Assembly (NCBI GenBank): GCA_948099385.1
Contig: CANUEZ040000047.1
Coordinates: 28,104,501-28,168,500, forward strand
DNA length: 64,000 nucleotides
Origin: Fasciola hepatica
Taxonomy: Eukaryota > Platyhelminthes > Trematoda > Plagiorchiida > Fasciolidae
Direction of reading: 5' to 3'
The position numbers were made by a program, and so were the translations under genes. How positions within the stretch are numbered: the first letter of the stretch is position 1; every line of letters begins with the position of its first letter. Below the pieces are notes generated by a model, which was given only the letters and a program-made list of their open reading frames with translations, searched no databases and was not told where the DNA came from. Positions 24,531 through 35,999 of this stretch are shown here, piece after piece.

Positions 24531-25690
24531 GTGTGTGATCTTAACTCATTTGATGATAATGGCATTCGCAACCGGCAATTATCCAGGCTTGGAAAGAAAT
24601 TCGAAGTCATAATACTCTACATCAACGAGGGATATTGGTGCTTAATTCACTCGAAACACTTTTGCAAGACGATAGAGAAAACAAATGTGCAACCAACTCA
24701 TGTAATCAATGTTTTAACTCATTCCAGAAGACCACGAGCTCCCCAACCGAACTTCAGAAACAGACAGTGCACTGCCATATGGCACCGCGGATGGTGGCAT
24801 TTCGCTCGTTTTTTTGCGTACAGGTCATACATGTGTGGAATCTGTGGAGGAATCGGTCATAAAACAAAAGTCTCTTGCGGCCGTCGCAAGCCATGCACAC
24901 AAATCAACCGGAAGTCATAGCTCCTCAAAGCTCATTTTTGGCATGAATGCGGACGATTTCAAGTCCTGTCGGAAATATATTTCTATTTGTAGTAACAAAC
25001 TCCCAGTTCAACAGCAAGTGAATACAGCATCTGAGGTGGCTATTAACTGCATAGGTACCTGAAATTTATTAAGCAGACCAGCTTATCAGCAAACTGCCCA
25101 TAATGCTGGGGAGGTTTCAGGTGAACAGTTTGCCATTTGTAGCTAAGGTTCTATGCCAATTTTCTTCTTGTGACAGTTGTTCTCAAGGGATTTGTTACGT
25201 AACCAAACTAAGTCACCCGAGTCTACCTGGTATTTATTGAATAGAAAAATTGAAACTGTGATAGTTTCACTTCGATGAAATTTGTGATTCCTTTAACTCT
25301 ATGGAACCCTCACAGCCAAACCATTAGATCGATTTTGCATCTGTAAACTCTGAAGATGTGTACTGTACTTTCACATTTTAAAACAGACTATTCAGACGTT
25401 TTTCTCTGACGTTATTGGTGTGTAAAGTAGGGTAGAAGCATTCTGCCTATACATCGCGACAGCAGATCTGTATTTTGTCCCAAAAAGTCTATACTTCACA
25501 CATCAGTGTGGTTTGTCAACCGCGAGTTAGCCCGGATAGAGCAGTTGGGAGTAATTACCCCATTAATTATTCATCATGGGTGGCACCGATCTTAGTAGTC
25601 AGAAAAGTGAGCGTGGTGATAGTACATGAACTCTATTTGTGGTACACCACTGACTACGTTCGATATGATTGACCTTGACTAGTAAAAATG
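24531..25690 (+). mobile_element. Degraded gypsy gag/RT fragment
   Basis: A 129-codon frame at 24,531-24,920 ends with a nucleocapsid-like knuckle, 'MCGICGGIGHKTKVSC', which is C-x2-C-x4-H followed by a cysteine at a slightly long spacing. About 600 bases later, at 25,535-25,600, 'PINYSSWVAPILVVRK' is the well-known entry segment of gypsy reverse transcriptases ('V.PS.WA.PIV.V.KK'). The protease expected between them is not readable. The gag and RT parts are in keeping with a single heavily decayed element. It is separate from the next element, whose own gag begins near 26,040. Confidence 0.65.
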
Positions 25691-26505
25691 ATTAATTCCA
25701 ATTAGGGCTTCAACTTTGGTTTTTCTCATACTCCTTTTAGAATCGGGATCACTATTCTTATTGATTTCGTGATGCAATATTTCACACCTATGAAGTTTCT
25801 GCAATTAATCCAAATTACTCGCTCCTACAGTATGGAATTTCTGGGTTTAAACGCTCCTGTGTGGGGATTGAGCGTTAGTTCTAAAGATTCTAACTGTATT
25901 GTATTGCTTGTGAGAAAATGTTTGATGAAGACAGGGCAGCTGTTTTCTTGATTATTGCTGGAAAATCAGCATATTCTGTTATCAAGAATTCATAATTTTC
26001 ACAGAAACTTGTTGCTCTGAAATAAGAATAAATTAAGAATCTTGTGCTGTAGCATACCCAACCGGTTACTTTCGAAATTGCCGAACAGGAGAAGTTTCAC
26101 CAAATTCAAGGGGAAGACTTGCAGATTATTCGTGAGTCTATTCGTCAGATTCAGAAGCAGGCAGCTGGTTGTACTTTTGGAGATCAATCAGAAATACAAC
26201 TTCATGACATACTGATTGCTGGCATCAGTGGTCAACAGTTGAAGTAAAAACTGCTCCTACTACCTAATCCTACTCTTCAACATGTTCGTGAAGTCTGTGA
26301 GCAATATAAAGATGTGAATAGTCCTACTGAATCCACATCTCATATCACGTTGTATAATCGCAGTTCCAAGCGAGCCGGAAGTTATCCGACGATTGCCCGC
26401 CAATTCAAACAGAGGGGTACCTGTCAATCCCGATCCCTGAAAACTCGGAATGATTCGTGTGAAACCTTACATTCTCGATCCACCTGTGGTTTTCGTGATG
26501 CTAAG

Positions 26506-26547
26506 TGTTTCAGATGTGGCAAGATCGGGCACATTCAGTCAGTCTGT
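26506..26547 (+). other. CCHC zinc knuckle of gag
   Basis: C-x2-C-x4-H-x4-C, the retroviral-type nucleocapsid zinc knuckle that binds genomic RNA, with all four ligands intact. Confidence 0.85.
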
Positions 26548-27502
26548 CGGAATTCCCGGACGTAGTATTCCAACTGAGCAGATAACGTTTTTTCCCATGA
26601 TTCTCCCCGATTTTCTTTGTTGTAGTTGCACCAACACAAAAACATATTTTGCTTTCTTTTCTGGTCGGTGGTAAGATTCAGCATGATTTCGTTGTTGATA
26701 ATGGTATTGTTGAATCAGTCATTCCCAAGACTGTTACGAAAATTCTTCCCAGATCTAACTATACTATTGACACTGTTTTAAAGTGCTTTACCGGAAGTGC
26801 GTTGTCACTTAAAGGTGCCGGCACATTTCCCCTCACAGATTCATATGGCAATTCCTTCATTTTTGATTTTTTCGTCACTCACTCAGGACCTTCTATACTA
26901 GGGCTGAATTTCATAAAACTCATTGGTATTTCCATTTCCCTATTGTCTTTAGCAGACCTCGTTTTGCGATGTTCCAAAGCCACGAGTGGTATGCAAATTT
27001 CTCCTGTGAAACTCCAAGTATACGGTAATCCTCTTTCTGTAAAACATCGTATTTTGTCTTATGGTTTGCGAGAACCTGTGGAAACGATGTTGGGTTCTTT
27101 ATTTTCTATTGATGTGGCACAACCAGTTCCTTGAAGTAGACCATCCCCATCATTACATCCTTGAAATCAGATGGCAGAATTCCGAGGATTTGTGGTGATT
27201 ATCATATCACTAGTAACAGCAGGCTTCGTCAGCAAACACGTACCACAGAAGAGCCTGAAGATATGTTATCCCGATTCAATGGTTCTGGTTACTTCTGCCT
27301 TCTGGACATTAAGGATGCAAATTCCTCGTTCTGCTGACTCTCGTGAGTTACCTACAGTCGATACACCTTTTGGTTTGCACTCATATGACGTCTTACTGCT
27401 CTGATTGAGTGTTTCCCCTGCCATGTTCCAGTTTATAATGAAATCCTTGATTGAAGGATTGGTTAGTGTTGAATATTACCAGGATGAATTAGTGACCTTT
27501 GG

Positions 27503-27863
27503 TGTTGTGTTCGTCTGGAACAGTCATACGCTCACACACACACGCTTGATCTGAATCCCGTGCAGTCATGTGCATTTGCCCACCGTCGTTCACATACCTA
27601 CACAGTCGACGTTTGTCGTGCTTCGTTCCGCACAGCACTGACCAATCAGATTGTACCACGTGTCGCACGAACTTGCGCAACTTAATCGGATTGTAAAGTT
27701 GTCTTACGCTGACGATTCCATACAACACTGACTCACGCAATGGCATACGTGTTTGCGTTTTCACTTGCTTGCCGGTACTCGCGCTGTCCGTACGTTGCCA
27801 CTGGATACATGCTAACCTGTACGAATGTGCCTTCCTTCGACTTACTGAATTCGGGACACAACA
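27503..27863 (-). mobile_element. Solo-LTR-like insertion within gypsy RT
   Basis: A 361 bp segment that starts TGTTGTGT and ends ACACAACA, so its ends are short inverted repeats of the TG...CA form typical of LTRs. It interrupts the gypsy RT just after the catalytic box, and the RT frame resumes right after it. On the minus strand it resembles 32,631-33,009 (shared TTGTGTCCCG at one end and TGATTGGTCAGTGC in the middle). I see no matching 4-5 bp target duplication, so the orientation and the solo-LTR reading are inferences. A short TIR element is the alternative. Confidence 0.5.
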
Positions 27864-28213
27864 CGGTCCAAAAAAGCAGTTCGTGAGGATAGATTAAATT
27901 CTTTGCTACAACAATTTTATGAGTTCAGTGTTGCCACGAGCCCATACAAGTGTATTTTCAGTTAAATATCTTTTAAATTTCTTGGTTACTTCATTGACCA
28001 AGACAATTACAAACCGGATACCGATGGTTTGGCTCCTTTACTTACTGTGCACACTCCCACAAACTAAAGTTGGGTCTGTACAATATTCCTCCCGATTCAT
28101 TCCCCAGTTTTCTACTGTAATGTAACTGATCTTCACTTTACTATCCTCTGGCAATTCTTACTGTTCCTCTGAACACGGTCACACGTAAGATTAGATTTTA
28201 GGCTGTTTAAAGC

Positions 28214-28738
28214 CCTTCTGATTGCTACTGCTGAGCAGTAAAATTACTAGGTAATCAAAACAATCACCAGCACGATAAAGCCCGGAGGAAACTACGTACA
28301 ACAATATCGATTTGATGCAATTATCATGTTCATGGTGATTGCGTGGTTCGCTGGAACTACTAGCTTTTAACAAAAACGGATTACCACTTTCTCAATTGCT
28401 TGCACTTTGGCATGTGGGGCATCCGATTGAGCTAGCTGTTTTAATTCAAGAACTTCACTTGTTATCACCCAAAGTCATATCTCTTTGTCTATAACCACTG
28501 GTTAGATGAGTCTCGTGGACCCCAGGAAGAAGCCCGGCATGCCAAAGTGCAAGCAACTGAGAAAGTGATAATCCGTTTTTGTTAAAAGCTAGTAGTTCCA
28601 GCTAACTGCGCAATCACCATGAACTTGATAATTGCATCGAATCGATATTGTTGTATGTAGTTCCCTCCGGGCTTTATCATGCTGGTGATTGCTTTGATTT
28701 CCTAGTAATTTTACTGCTCAGCAGTTGCAATCAGAAGG
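28214..28738. repeat. Foldback (inverted repeat) B
   Basis: Arms 28,214-28,414 and 28,538-28,738 are reverse complements over 201 bp with about 15 differences by eye, separated by a 123 bp spacer. A transcript across it would form a long hairpin. No transposase or clear target-site duplication is visible. It starts about 70 bp after the last readable gypsy RT residue. Confidence 0.9.
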
Positions 28739-28744
28739 ACCATA

Positions 28745-30925
28745 ATCGGTGAACCCTGAATGGTTTGTATTTGTATTTTCTTGTATTTGCCTCTCTGATG
28801 GCGTGTTCCCCAAGTCATTCCTTTTACTTCAGTATCAATACCATATCTGGAAACATAAGTGAGAAACATCAAGTTGCACTATTTTTTCCTCAACATTTCG
28901 GTGCATCTTTACTAGTGCATACTATAGCCAAGGTGACTGCTTCTAAATCATATGTCACTCACATTGCGATAGGAGTACATCGATAGCTTTATGCGACCAC
29001 TCCGTGGTAAAATGGACAGTTTTTGAAACCTAATTAACAAATCTGTTTACTGGTCACCATCATCTCGCATGGACAGTCCAATGTTTCTTTTTCACCAGAT
29101 GTCAAAATCTAACTGCTGCTATCGTTTTCAGTGGCATACATAGAAACTCCGCCTTCTCGGAAGTGGATACACACCTAGTGAACTCACAGTAAAGTCTGTG
29201 AGTTGAGTCGGATAACAGTTGATTTCAGTCGAATTTGCTCGAATTCCAGTTTTTGCCATCAAAGACTTTGTCAGCAGCAAAAATTTAGTCTATCGCTACC
29301 GACCTGGGGGAAAATCCGTTGCAGCTAGTCGTGAAAGGAGAAAAAATGACAACATTGCTTACTTTTTTGGCCGCTGCGAACGTCTTCCAAGCGGATAAAC
29401 AAGTGCTTCGAGATGTCCATATCTTCTGGGTGGTTCATGGTAATTTGTGCCTTTGCATTCTACTTTAAATCTATTCGTTACGAACTACATTGGTCTCGGT
29501 TGCCATTTGATGAATCATATGGTAGCTTAGTAGACCATCCGCGATTTACCGATCCTCTTTTTCGCAGGCGACCATACCAAAATGTGCTATTGTCGTCTTC
29601 GTTCACTAATCTGTAATTTAATTCTGTATTTCCAATTCGATTCCACGGTTCCACTCCACGGAACGTATGAATTCTTAATTAGATGGATAACATGATGAGA
29701 ATGAATGATGTGCAATGAGACCAATAAATCACTTCATCTTATTTTGCATCGCTCCAGGAAAGTAAACCAGAACTGTAGCATTTTACTGGGAATTCAACAG
29801 AGTCTTTTTACGTGAACGGATTTTCCAACCAACCTTGTTATAACCTCTGCAGTTTTTGACGCCAGACGAATTATTCCTGGGCAAACTTCTTGAGTAATAG
29901 ATATATTACTAAACAGCCGATCGAGGTATCTTAGCAGTGAAATGTACGGGCATAAATGTTTTTGTTCGAATGAAAAAATAACGTATAAGCACGCCATAGA
30001 AACGTGACACAAATAGGATGATATGATGTGTCTTATTCTGTTTATTATGGCCATAAGTCACTAAATAACTCTGTTTAGTCTATTGGGTGCATATTTAATA
30101 ATTATCATTCAATCTTTAACTTTATTCCAAGATCAGCGGTACTACACCAGCCTTATTCCTTCGGTTGTTCACTTTGTTTATTGACATGGCATACGAACAA
30201 TTTTTTGGGAGGTGTCCGAGATACTAGATTTGCTGATAAGTCGTCCATATTCCTGATCAATAACTTCGGCACTTTTCAGGATGTTGTATTTTCACCTTTT
30301 TCCCCATACTTTGTAAGCTACTTCTCCTATGGATTCTCCGCAACTGAAACGTAGTATGTCAACATCGCAAGTGTTTGGCATGCTGTATCAATCAAAGAAG
30401 AATAAATAACCTATCTGATAATCTTCAAAGCATTTTGGGTTATTATGAACAAACTGATCTTTTCTGTAACCCTTAGTAGTGTACAGATAGTATCTTCACC
30501 CCATCTCATTCAGCCTTCCCGAATGATGAGTGTACTCCACACACCATCCATTTGCACAGAATTAAATTTCCTAAGTCTCTCGGAGTGAAGTTTTGCACTG
30601 ATATTCTCATTTTGTCAACTGAGTGCGCGAATTCTGCTGAATTGCCTTTCAAATTCGATAGTTCAGGCCATTCTGCATGACAATTACCAACACACTATCT
30701 CACTTGACATCGATAGTACTGTATCTATGTGAAAAAGAAATTGTCACTTATTGTCACCATGATTAGCAAGTTTCTTGTTATTTCTTCTATAATCTTAATT
30801 TAAATGCCTATAAAATATACTATATTCAGTCAGTTTTTCATCATACTTAAAGTGAATTACAGTAGATGGGGTAAACCCCATAATCAGAAGACTTGCTGTA
30901 AAAGTGAGTTGAGGGAGAACATTCA
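28745..30925. other. No recognisable gene
   Basis: AT-rich sequence with short frames. The frames at 28,765-28,986 and 29,413-29,616 have no motif that I can assign. Confidence 0.5.
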
Positions 30926-30929
30926 CGTT

Positions 30930-31735
30930 AGAACCAGTTTATTGATCCTGCTTTTGAATAGGAAGAGGCCGTAAGTGGGTGGAATGACAGAAAAAGGGAC
31001 TGAGTTCCATAATATAACGGTCTGGGAAAGGAAGAAGATTGAAAGGTAGAAGCGCGACATCTAGTGACAGAAAATTGATAAGGATGACTACTTGCCTGGG
31101 TACATGATGTTCGGGAAAACGTTTTGGGAAGAGGAACTCCCGAAGCAAACTCAGAAGAACAATCCAAAACGGTACCGGTAGAAGAGAGACAATGAAGCAA
31201 CAGTCCGACGATGAGCTAGTGACTGCAGACTCGAGGCTAAAGAAGGAGCGTCTGTCAGCCGGATGACCTTTCGTTGAACCTGGTCAAGAAGAGAAAGAGA
31301 GGTAGGCGGAGTTTCACCCCAAGTGTGACTGGAGTATTCAAGTGCTAGGCGGATTTGAGCTTTGTACATCAGATGAAGATGAGCTGGCGTGAAGAAGCGT
31401 CTGGCGCGGAACAGAAGACCAACTTGGTGAGTAGCCCAAAAGGAGAATAAAAAATTGAGAAAAGAGGTTTAGAAGCAATAAGTGCAACATGATTTTGGGT
31501 GCCCCAGGAGGATGTGTTCGAAGTCGGGCTCTAAAATACACCGATTGCATTGCGATCACGATCGATTTTGGTGTTGGCATGGTGAGGGGTGCGGTAAGAA
31601 AGGGAAGAATGAAGGGTGGCATCATCGGCAAAGGAATAGATTGGGTTAGAAGTGGTGGACAGAAGGTCATAAATAAATAAAAGAAATAGGGTGAGCCCAG
31701 GTACTGAACCTTGGGGAACACCAGCGTTTACTCAA
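30930..31735 (-). mobile_element. LINE reverse transcriptase C-terminal half with FADD box
   Basis: Read on the minus strand from 31,735 downward: 'GVPQGS' and 'TLFLLF' (the GVPQGS...LF.L.IND block), then 'SFADDATLHSSF' near 31,605-31,640 with an intact FADD catalytic box. After frameshifts come 'MYKAQIRLALEYSSHTWGE' (the R..LEY.S..W block) at 31,313-31,369, 'LLDQVQRKVIRLTDAPSL' near 31,230-31,290, and 'HRRTVASLSLFYRYRFG' near 31,160-31,213. It ends in an RLWN-type tail around 30,960-31,050. The order is that of Jockey/CR1-group LINEs. The 5' end stops abruptly at about 31,735, where a gypsy RT fragment in the opposite direction begins. Confidence 0.85.
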
Positions 31736-31736
31736 A

Positions 31737-32070
31737 ATGGCTGGGGCCGAACCCCATCTAAAGATGAAGGACACAATGTTATCCGTTGTCGAATTTTCAA
31801 GGGCATATCCAGATGACACCAACATGCTCAGTAAAACAACAGGTGAACATATTAAGCTCATCATTGTTACTGAAGCGGATTTCCGAATTCGGGCTCCGTG
31901 TTCAGCTTCGGAAATTTTCATTTGTACTATCCAGTATCACCTACTTGGTGTTCTGCATTGACGTTATTAGTGGAAGACTAGATCCAATGATGACTTCAGC
32001 TATAGAGCGAATGCCCGCTTCCACCGTCAAAGAAACACCGCAGTCCTTATGTTGTATATCGGAATCGCGC
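31737..32070 (+). pseudogene. Gypsy RT fragment with YPDD box
   Basis: Two overlapping frames together read as the palm-to-connection part of a gypsy RT. 'MKDTMLSVVEFSRAYPDDT' carries YPDD at 31,804-31,815 in place of YLDD, and 'TTGEHIKLI' follows. In the next frame, 'RISEFGLRVQLRKFSFV' is followed by 'ITYLVFCIDVISGRLDP' and 'AIERMPA', the KC.F....V.YLG..I....RPDP..AI segment. One frameshift separates the two parts. It lies head to tail against the LINE fragment that ends at 31,735. Confidence 0.78.
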
Positions 32071-32079
32071 TAGACAAAA

Positions 32080-32625
32080 GTTGTGCACTGGAAGCACACA
32101 ACAGAGATCAAATCCAGAACCAAAATCCGTTCAAGAAATGAAACACGAAATCATGGAGCAGAATACGAGTTGTACTCAGGGGAATGTAAAACTGCGAGGA
32201 ATTTGTAGAACGGTTAGGCAAACAAGTTCGAAATTCTTTTGCAATCATCACATCCGCCGTAGCTTAAGTGCAGTTCGGGACTTCGGAAGTTTTCTATTAC
32301 TAGCTACTTTATCTTTTGGACTGTCGAACTTGTTCTGTTCGATTACTGTGATGATTCTTTTCTGAAGTAAATTCAGAAACATCAGAATCAGTACTGCCAG
32401 AAACAGGTCTTGGAAAGGGGATATTACTAATAATTTAGTTTAAATGATATCGATGTTCAGAACTGTCGTCTAAGTCAAAAATAAGAAAAAATCTTCGCTC
32501 CCTCTAGGGGATCTTAGTTCATTCCCAGGATGATAAACAACTTCATCCAACTTTAAACTCAGCAAGTTTATCCTCAAGACTTGGTTGCTCAGTAGCGTAG
32601 TCGAACTCTTCCCTGTATTTGAATG
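32080..32625. other. Unrecognised, with weak similarity to 36,330-36,460
   Basis: A stretch near 32,140-32,260 resembles 36,330-36,450 by eye (shared phrases around ACACGAAAT, GCGAGGAAT/ACGAGGAAT and GTTCGAAATTC/GTTCGAAGTTC). It may be gypsy-derived untranslated or gag-protease sequence, but no domain is readable. Confidence 0.3.
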
Positions 32626-32630
32626 AGTAG

Positions 32631-33009
32631 TATTGTGTCCCGTAGTTGGCAGGAAAAAGTTAAGCACGACTACACGGACGAAAGTGTATTTAGCAAAGGC
32701 ATACGAAAAACGCGAGCATAAGCACGTCGGCAGAGACACAAGCAGGAAAGTGAGTAAGTAGGCGAGTAAAGTCCACATACCAGTGAAAAATCAAGCCAAG
32801 TGTACAAAAGGATCAGACCACGCAAGGAAGTAAGACATGTGAAAACATGATTGGTCAGTGCCGTCCGGGATGAAGCATGGCCAACTTCAACCCTGTATGC
32901 GCGTGGAGGTGCATGTGTTCATGTGTGTCGGATATGGATCAATCGTCCGCAATGTGTTTACGTGTGAGACTGTCTGACTGGATGCTTGACTGCTTAAACT
33001 GAACACAAA
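32631..33009 (+). repeat. Possible second copy of the solo-LTR family
   Basis: Starts TATTGTGTCCCG and ends near GAACACAAA. Compared with the reverse complement of 27,503-27,863 it shares TTGTGTCCCG at the start and TGATTGGTCAGTGC followed by GAAGCA near the middle, over a similar total length. Divergence is high, so the family link is tentative. Confidence 0.4.
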
Positions 33010-33044
33010 TGGTATTCAAAGTACCGTATCTAGTTGTCAACTAG

Positions 33045-33425
33045 AGGTCCGGTAGACCTGGCAAAGTGTTGATATATTAAAAGTCTTTGACCCCAGCCAG
33101 ATTTGAACCCACGATTTTGCATCATCTCGAAAGTTTGTCATAGCTGCTAAACCATATTTCATAGCCAAACTTGCCTGTGATGGACACTGGTTAGTTCATC
33201 GAGAAGTCCTGCTGCAGGAAGTCAAATTTATAGTTCACTGTAACGAATGTCGTGTGCTACTGTAATTTAGGTGGGTAGCCAATATTATTCGTATGCAAAA
33301 GTCCGAAGCTCTTCGGAGTGGCCTCATAGCTCAGGTTGTAGAACAATGGCGGTTCTAAAGCGAATTTAGCATCTGTGCCTGGGTTCGAACCTAGCCGGGG
33401 TCATCCAGATATGCTAAAGCACTCT
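33045..33425. repeat. Inverted pair of tRNA-like SINE pieces
   Basis: On the minus strand, 33,060-33,135 contains a B box, GGGTTCAAATC. On the plus strand, 33,325-33,405 contains ATAGCTCAGGTTGTAGAAC (a D-arm/A-box region) and a canonical B box, GGGTTCGAACC. Both end in a TGGCTGGGGTCA or TAGCCGGGGTCA phrase, so they belong to one tRNA-derived family in opposite orientations. Confidence 0.5.
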
Positions 33426-33429
33426 TCGA

Positions 33430-33810
33430 ATATGAAATCAAAGGATTGATGTAGCTTTGGGAAATGGCAGACGAAAAGCTGGAACCAGAAGGTAAAAATT
33501 GTACTGGAACATTCCAAAAGGCATATTATTGGCTGTTATTTCGCGGGATTGTTCATCAAGTGGAATCCGTAAAAATGCGTCCTTTAAATCGAGTTTCGAG
33601 AAGAACTTAGAGAATGTCCTCTGGCTCTAGATTTGAGCTAGTTGACTATTTCAGGTGTCTGTTCAAAGTTATGCCGTAGTTACCGCAAGTTCTAGGGTTG
33701 CTTCATCCCCTTTTGAAGGAGTCACAATCAGGTAGTCTACGCTGAAGAATTCACTGGTGTAATTATCCCTAAGGAGACCAAATAGTTCAACATATTCTTT
33801 ACTGACTGAC
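33430..33810 (-). pseudogene. Gypsy RT fragment (minus strand)
   Basis: The minus strand reads 'LGIITPVNSSA' near 33,740-33,770 (the GII.P..S.WA entry), then 'KFFSKLDLKDAFLRIPLDEQ' near 33,550-33,610, 'NNMPFGMFQYN' near 33,500 and 'LPFPKATSI' near 33,450. This is the conserved finger-palm portion of a gypsy RT before the catalytic box, broken by frameshifts and stops. It is probably the same minus-strand element as the gag-like traces at 35.5-36.0 kb, with foldback C lying between them. Confidence 0.78.
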
Positions 33811-34138
33811 GTAACCCGAAGGGAACGATGTGGATCTTCATAAAAATGGGAGACTCTGTCACTCCAAGATTGACGGTAGTCATCATTATACTACAAAAAG
33901 CTTTTGAACAGCCCAGTACAAGATATCAAAGGGAAAACTGATGGAATTAGGACGAAAATGATAGTGACACCCGTAGAAGATTCATGAAATGTAAACTGAT
34001 GACAGAAATGCCAGAGACAATCACAAGAAACGAACATGTGAAAGTATTTGAGCGGCCATCGACGAGGCTTAACTCACACGATCCTAGTACGGGTAGTTGA
34101 TCCCCAATGGCTTTAACCGAAATGTCAGTGGAGTGGAG

Positions 34139-35288
34139 TTGTACAGTGCGTCTTCTAAGTCGCGAAAAAATTCAGGACATGTCCAGGTCCACCTAAATTG
34201 CTTTCTGCACCAGACTACTTTTATGCTTTTCAGTAGGCGAATTATCGAAAAATCCACTTGGGCTGTGGGCTTCTGGCCTGATTGCCTAGTCCGTATATTT
34301 TGCAGTTGGACAAAATTCTCGCCAGTAAAAGCAGCCTTGAAACCAAGATTATCGACAGATAGATATCAACATGAAGTCAGCTCATCGGAAGCCTGCAAGG
34401 AGTGAATATGGTTTAAGGGTTATGAAGCTAGTGGTCCAGATTGCTTTCCGGCAGTCGCGTAGCATGCGGTAACAAGTAAATGTTGTTAATACCAATTCCA
34501 TCTGAATATATCGAACTAATAAATAGTTGAATCTGTGGCACTAGTAAAAGAATGAAAAATGCAATTCGTGTATTGCGTATAAAATACCTTGAAGGCATGA
34601 AGAATCTTGTTGGAAAAAATCCTTGATGCGAACCATTTTCTGTATTTCCACTCACATAGCAAATCAGATGTTGTAGCCTCCCTAACGCCAAAAATTTCTT
34701 TCTACCACTAATTCGGAATTGGAGATGTTTCATAATCAGTACACCAACTGCTTTACCACACATCGTTGCAGTCCACACTGCCGCTTACCGTCGGGAGTAC
34801 GTTTAACACACGTTTGTTGTTACTTACATGACTTTTTCTACTACTGACTTCTGGTTACAATAGGTGTTCAGCTAGTATCGGCCTGTTACCATTTAGCCAA
34901 ATCTAAGCCGCTAATCCGCCTATGGGATAAATGTATGCAGTGCGTCTGATCGCGATAATTTAATTCAAAAGGATTTATCAAGCCGTCAAATGGAGATGGG
35001 CTTTACAACCTTTAGACCAGAAGAACTCATTGCAGGCTTCCGATGAGCTGACTTCATGTTGATATCTATCTGTCGATAATCTTGGTTTCAAGGCTGCTTT
35101 TACTGGCGAGAATTTTGTCCAACTGCAAAATATACGGACTAGGCAATCAGGCCAGAAGCCCACAGCCCAAGTGGATTTTTCGATAAATCACCTACTGAGA
35201 AGCATAGAAGTAGTCTGGTGCAGAAAGCAATTTAGGTGGACCTGGACATGTTTTGAATTTTTTCTGACTTAATAAACGCACTGTACAA
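34139..35288. repeat. Foldback (inverted repeat) C
   Basis: Arms at about 34,139-34,431 and 34,995-35,288 are reverse complements over about 290 bp, with roughly 10% differences by eye that rise toward the inner ends. The spacer is about 563 bp. The central parts of the arms (for example 34,260-34,395) are almost identical. It lies between the gag-like and RT traces of a minus-strand gypsy relic. No transposase frame is present in arms or spacer. Confidence 0.9.
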
Positions 35289-35519
35289 GAGGAAAAGGAC
35301 GTTGAAAAGTCATGTTAGACATGGGCAAGTCATCAATCTCAGTATACATTACGATAGAATTTATTACGCTGTTGTTCACCAGAAATGTACAAGTAACACG
35401 ATGGTAGGCGAAAGAACTAGAAGTGACTAAAGTTACGGACTGGAAATTGGGGGACATTTATTAATTGTCAATGAGCCGTTGTACTAAGTAGGCTTCTTTG
35501 ATTATACATGCAGACTGGA

Positions 35520-35985
35520 TGTGTCATATTACACTGTATTTATAACACCTAGCAATATGGAGTCGGTGAATTAATCTAAAACGTCTTTGGCCGTGATACT
35601 TGCATGCATTCCATTGCCTGGACCTTTGAGCCTTGCATTGAGAATTGTGATTGGATTTGCTATCGTTGATAGCGCATTCAGTTGACTGTCTCTGCTGAAT
35701 AAGGACTGGCTGTGGGTTTCCAGCCGTAAACGGTACCAGTGGTCCATTACTCAAGATTCTGTTCACGTCTTAAGTTTGCTCACGAATTGAACTGATGGAT
35801 TGGAACGTGCTTTCGTGGAGGAGTCGGCTTTGTCGCAGCTTTGAGCAATTTATTCCAGCTGTTAGCCTATCTCGCATGTGCACCTCAAGATGTTCCCTGA
35901 AAGTGCGCTTGGAAGCCAGTTTGTGACGGCAAATGAACTCCCTAATTAGATATGTGGCCTTCAGCATCATAGAATGAAACTAGCT
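35520..35985 (-). pseudogene. Possible gypsy gag fragment
   Basis: Two successive minus-strand frames (35,770-35,970 and 35,524-35,766) read like a gag: 'LEVHMRDRLTAGIN' resembles the '...L.DRLV.GI.D' segment of gypsy gag proteins. A downstream 'CKYHGQ' stands where a nucleocapsid region would begin, but no complete knuckle is seen. Placement upstream of a minus-strand RT fragment supports this reading. The gag call remains tentative. Confidence 0.4.
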
Positions 35986-35999
35986 CTCAAAGCTTACAG

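Larger units (their letters stand above)
26040..28140 (+). mobile_element. Gypsy element: gag knuckle, protease, RT (split by insertion)
   Basis: The best-preserved gypsy relic in the window. The gag C-terminus has a perfect C-x2-C-x4-H-x4-C knuckle, 'CFRCGKIGHIQSVC', at 26,506-26,547. The protease frame, 26,649-27,134, carries 'VVDNGIVESVIP' where DTGA is expected (Thr lost) and 'ILGLNFI' near 26,900. RT follows with 'KSDGRIPRICGDYH' near 27,160, 'LLDIKDA' near 27,300, and 'LSVSPAMFQFIMKSLIEGL' near 27,405-27,461. The catalytic box lies at about 27,473-27,487 as 'YYQDEL' (YxDD with the second Asp changed to Glu). RT resumes at about 27,865 with 'FSVKYLKFLGYFIDQDNYKP'. The 360 bp between the two RT parts is foreign. 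RNase H and integrase are missing; foldback B begins about 70 bp downstream. Confidence 0.85.
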
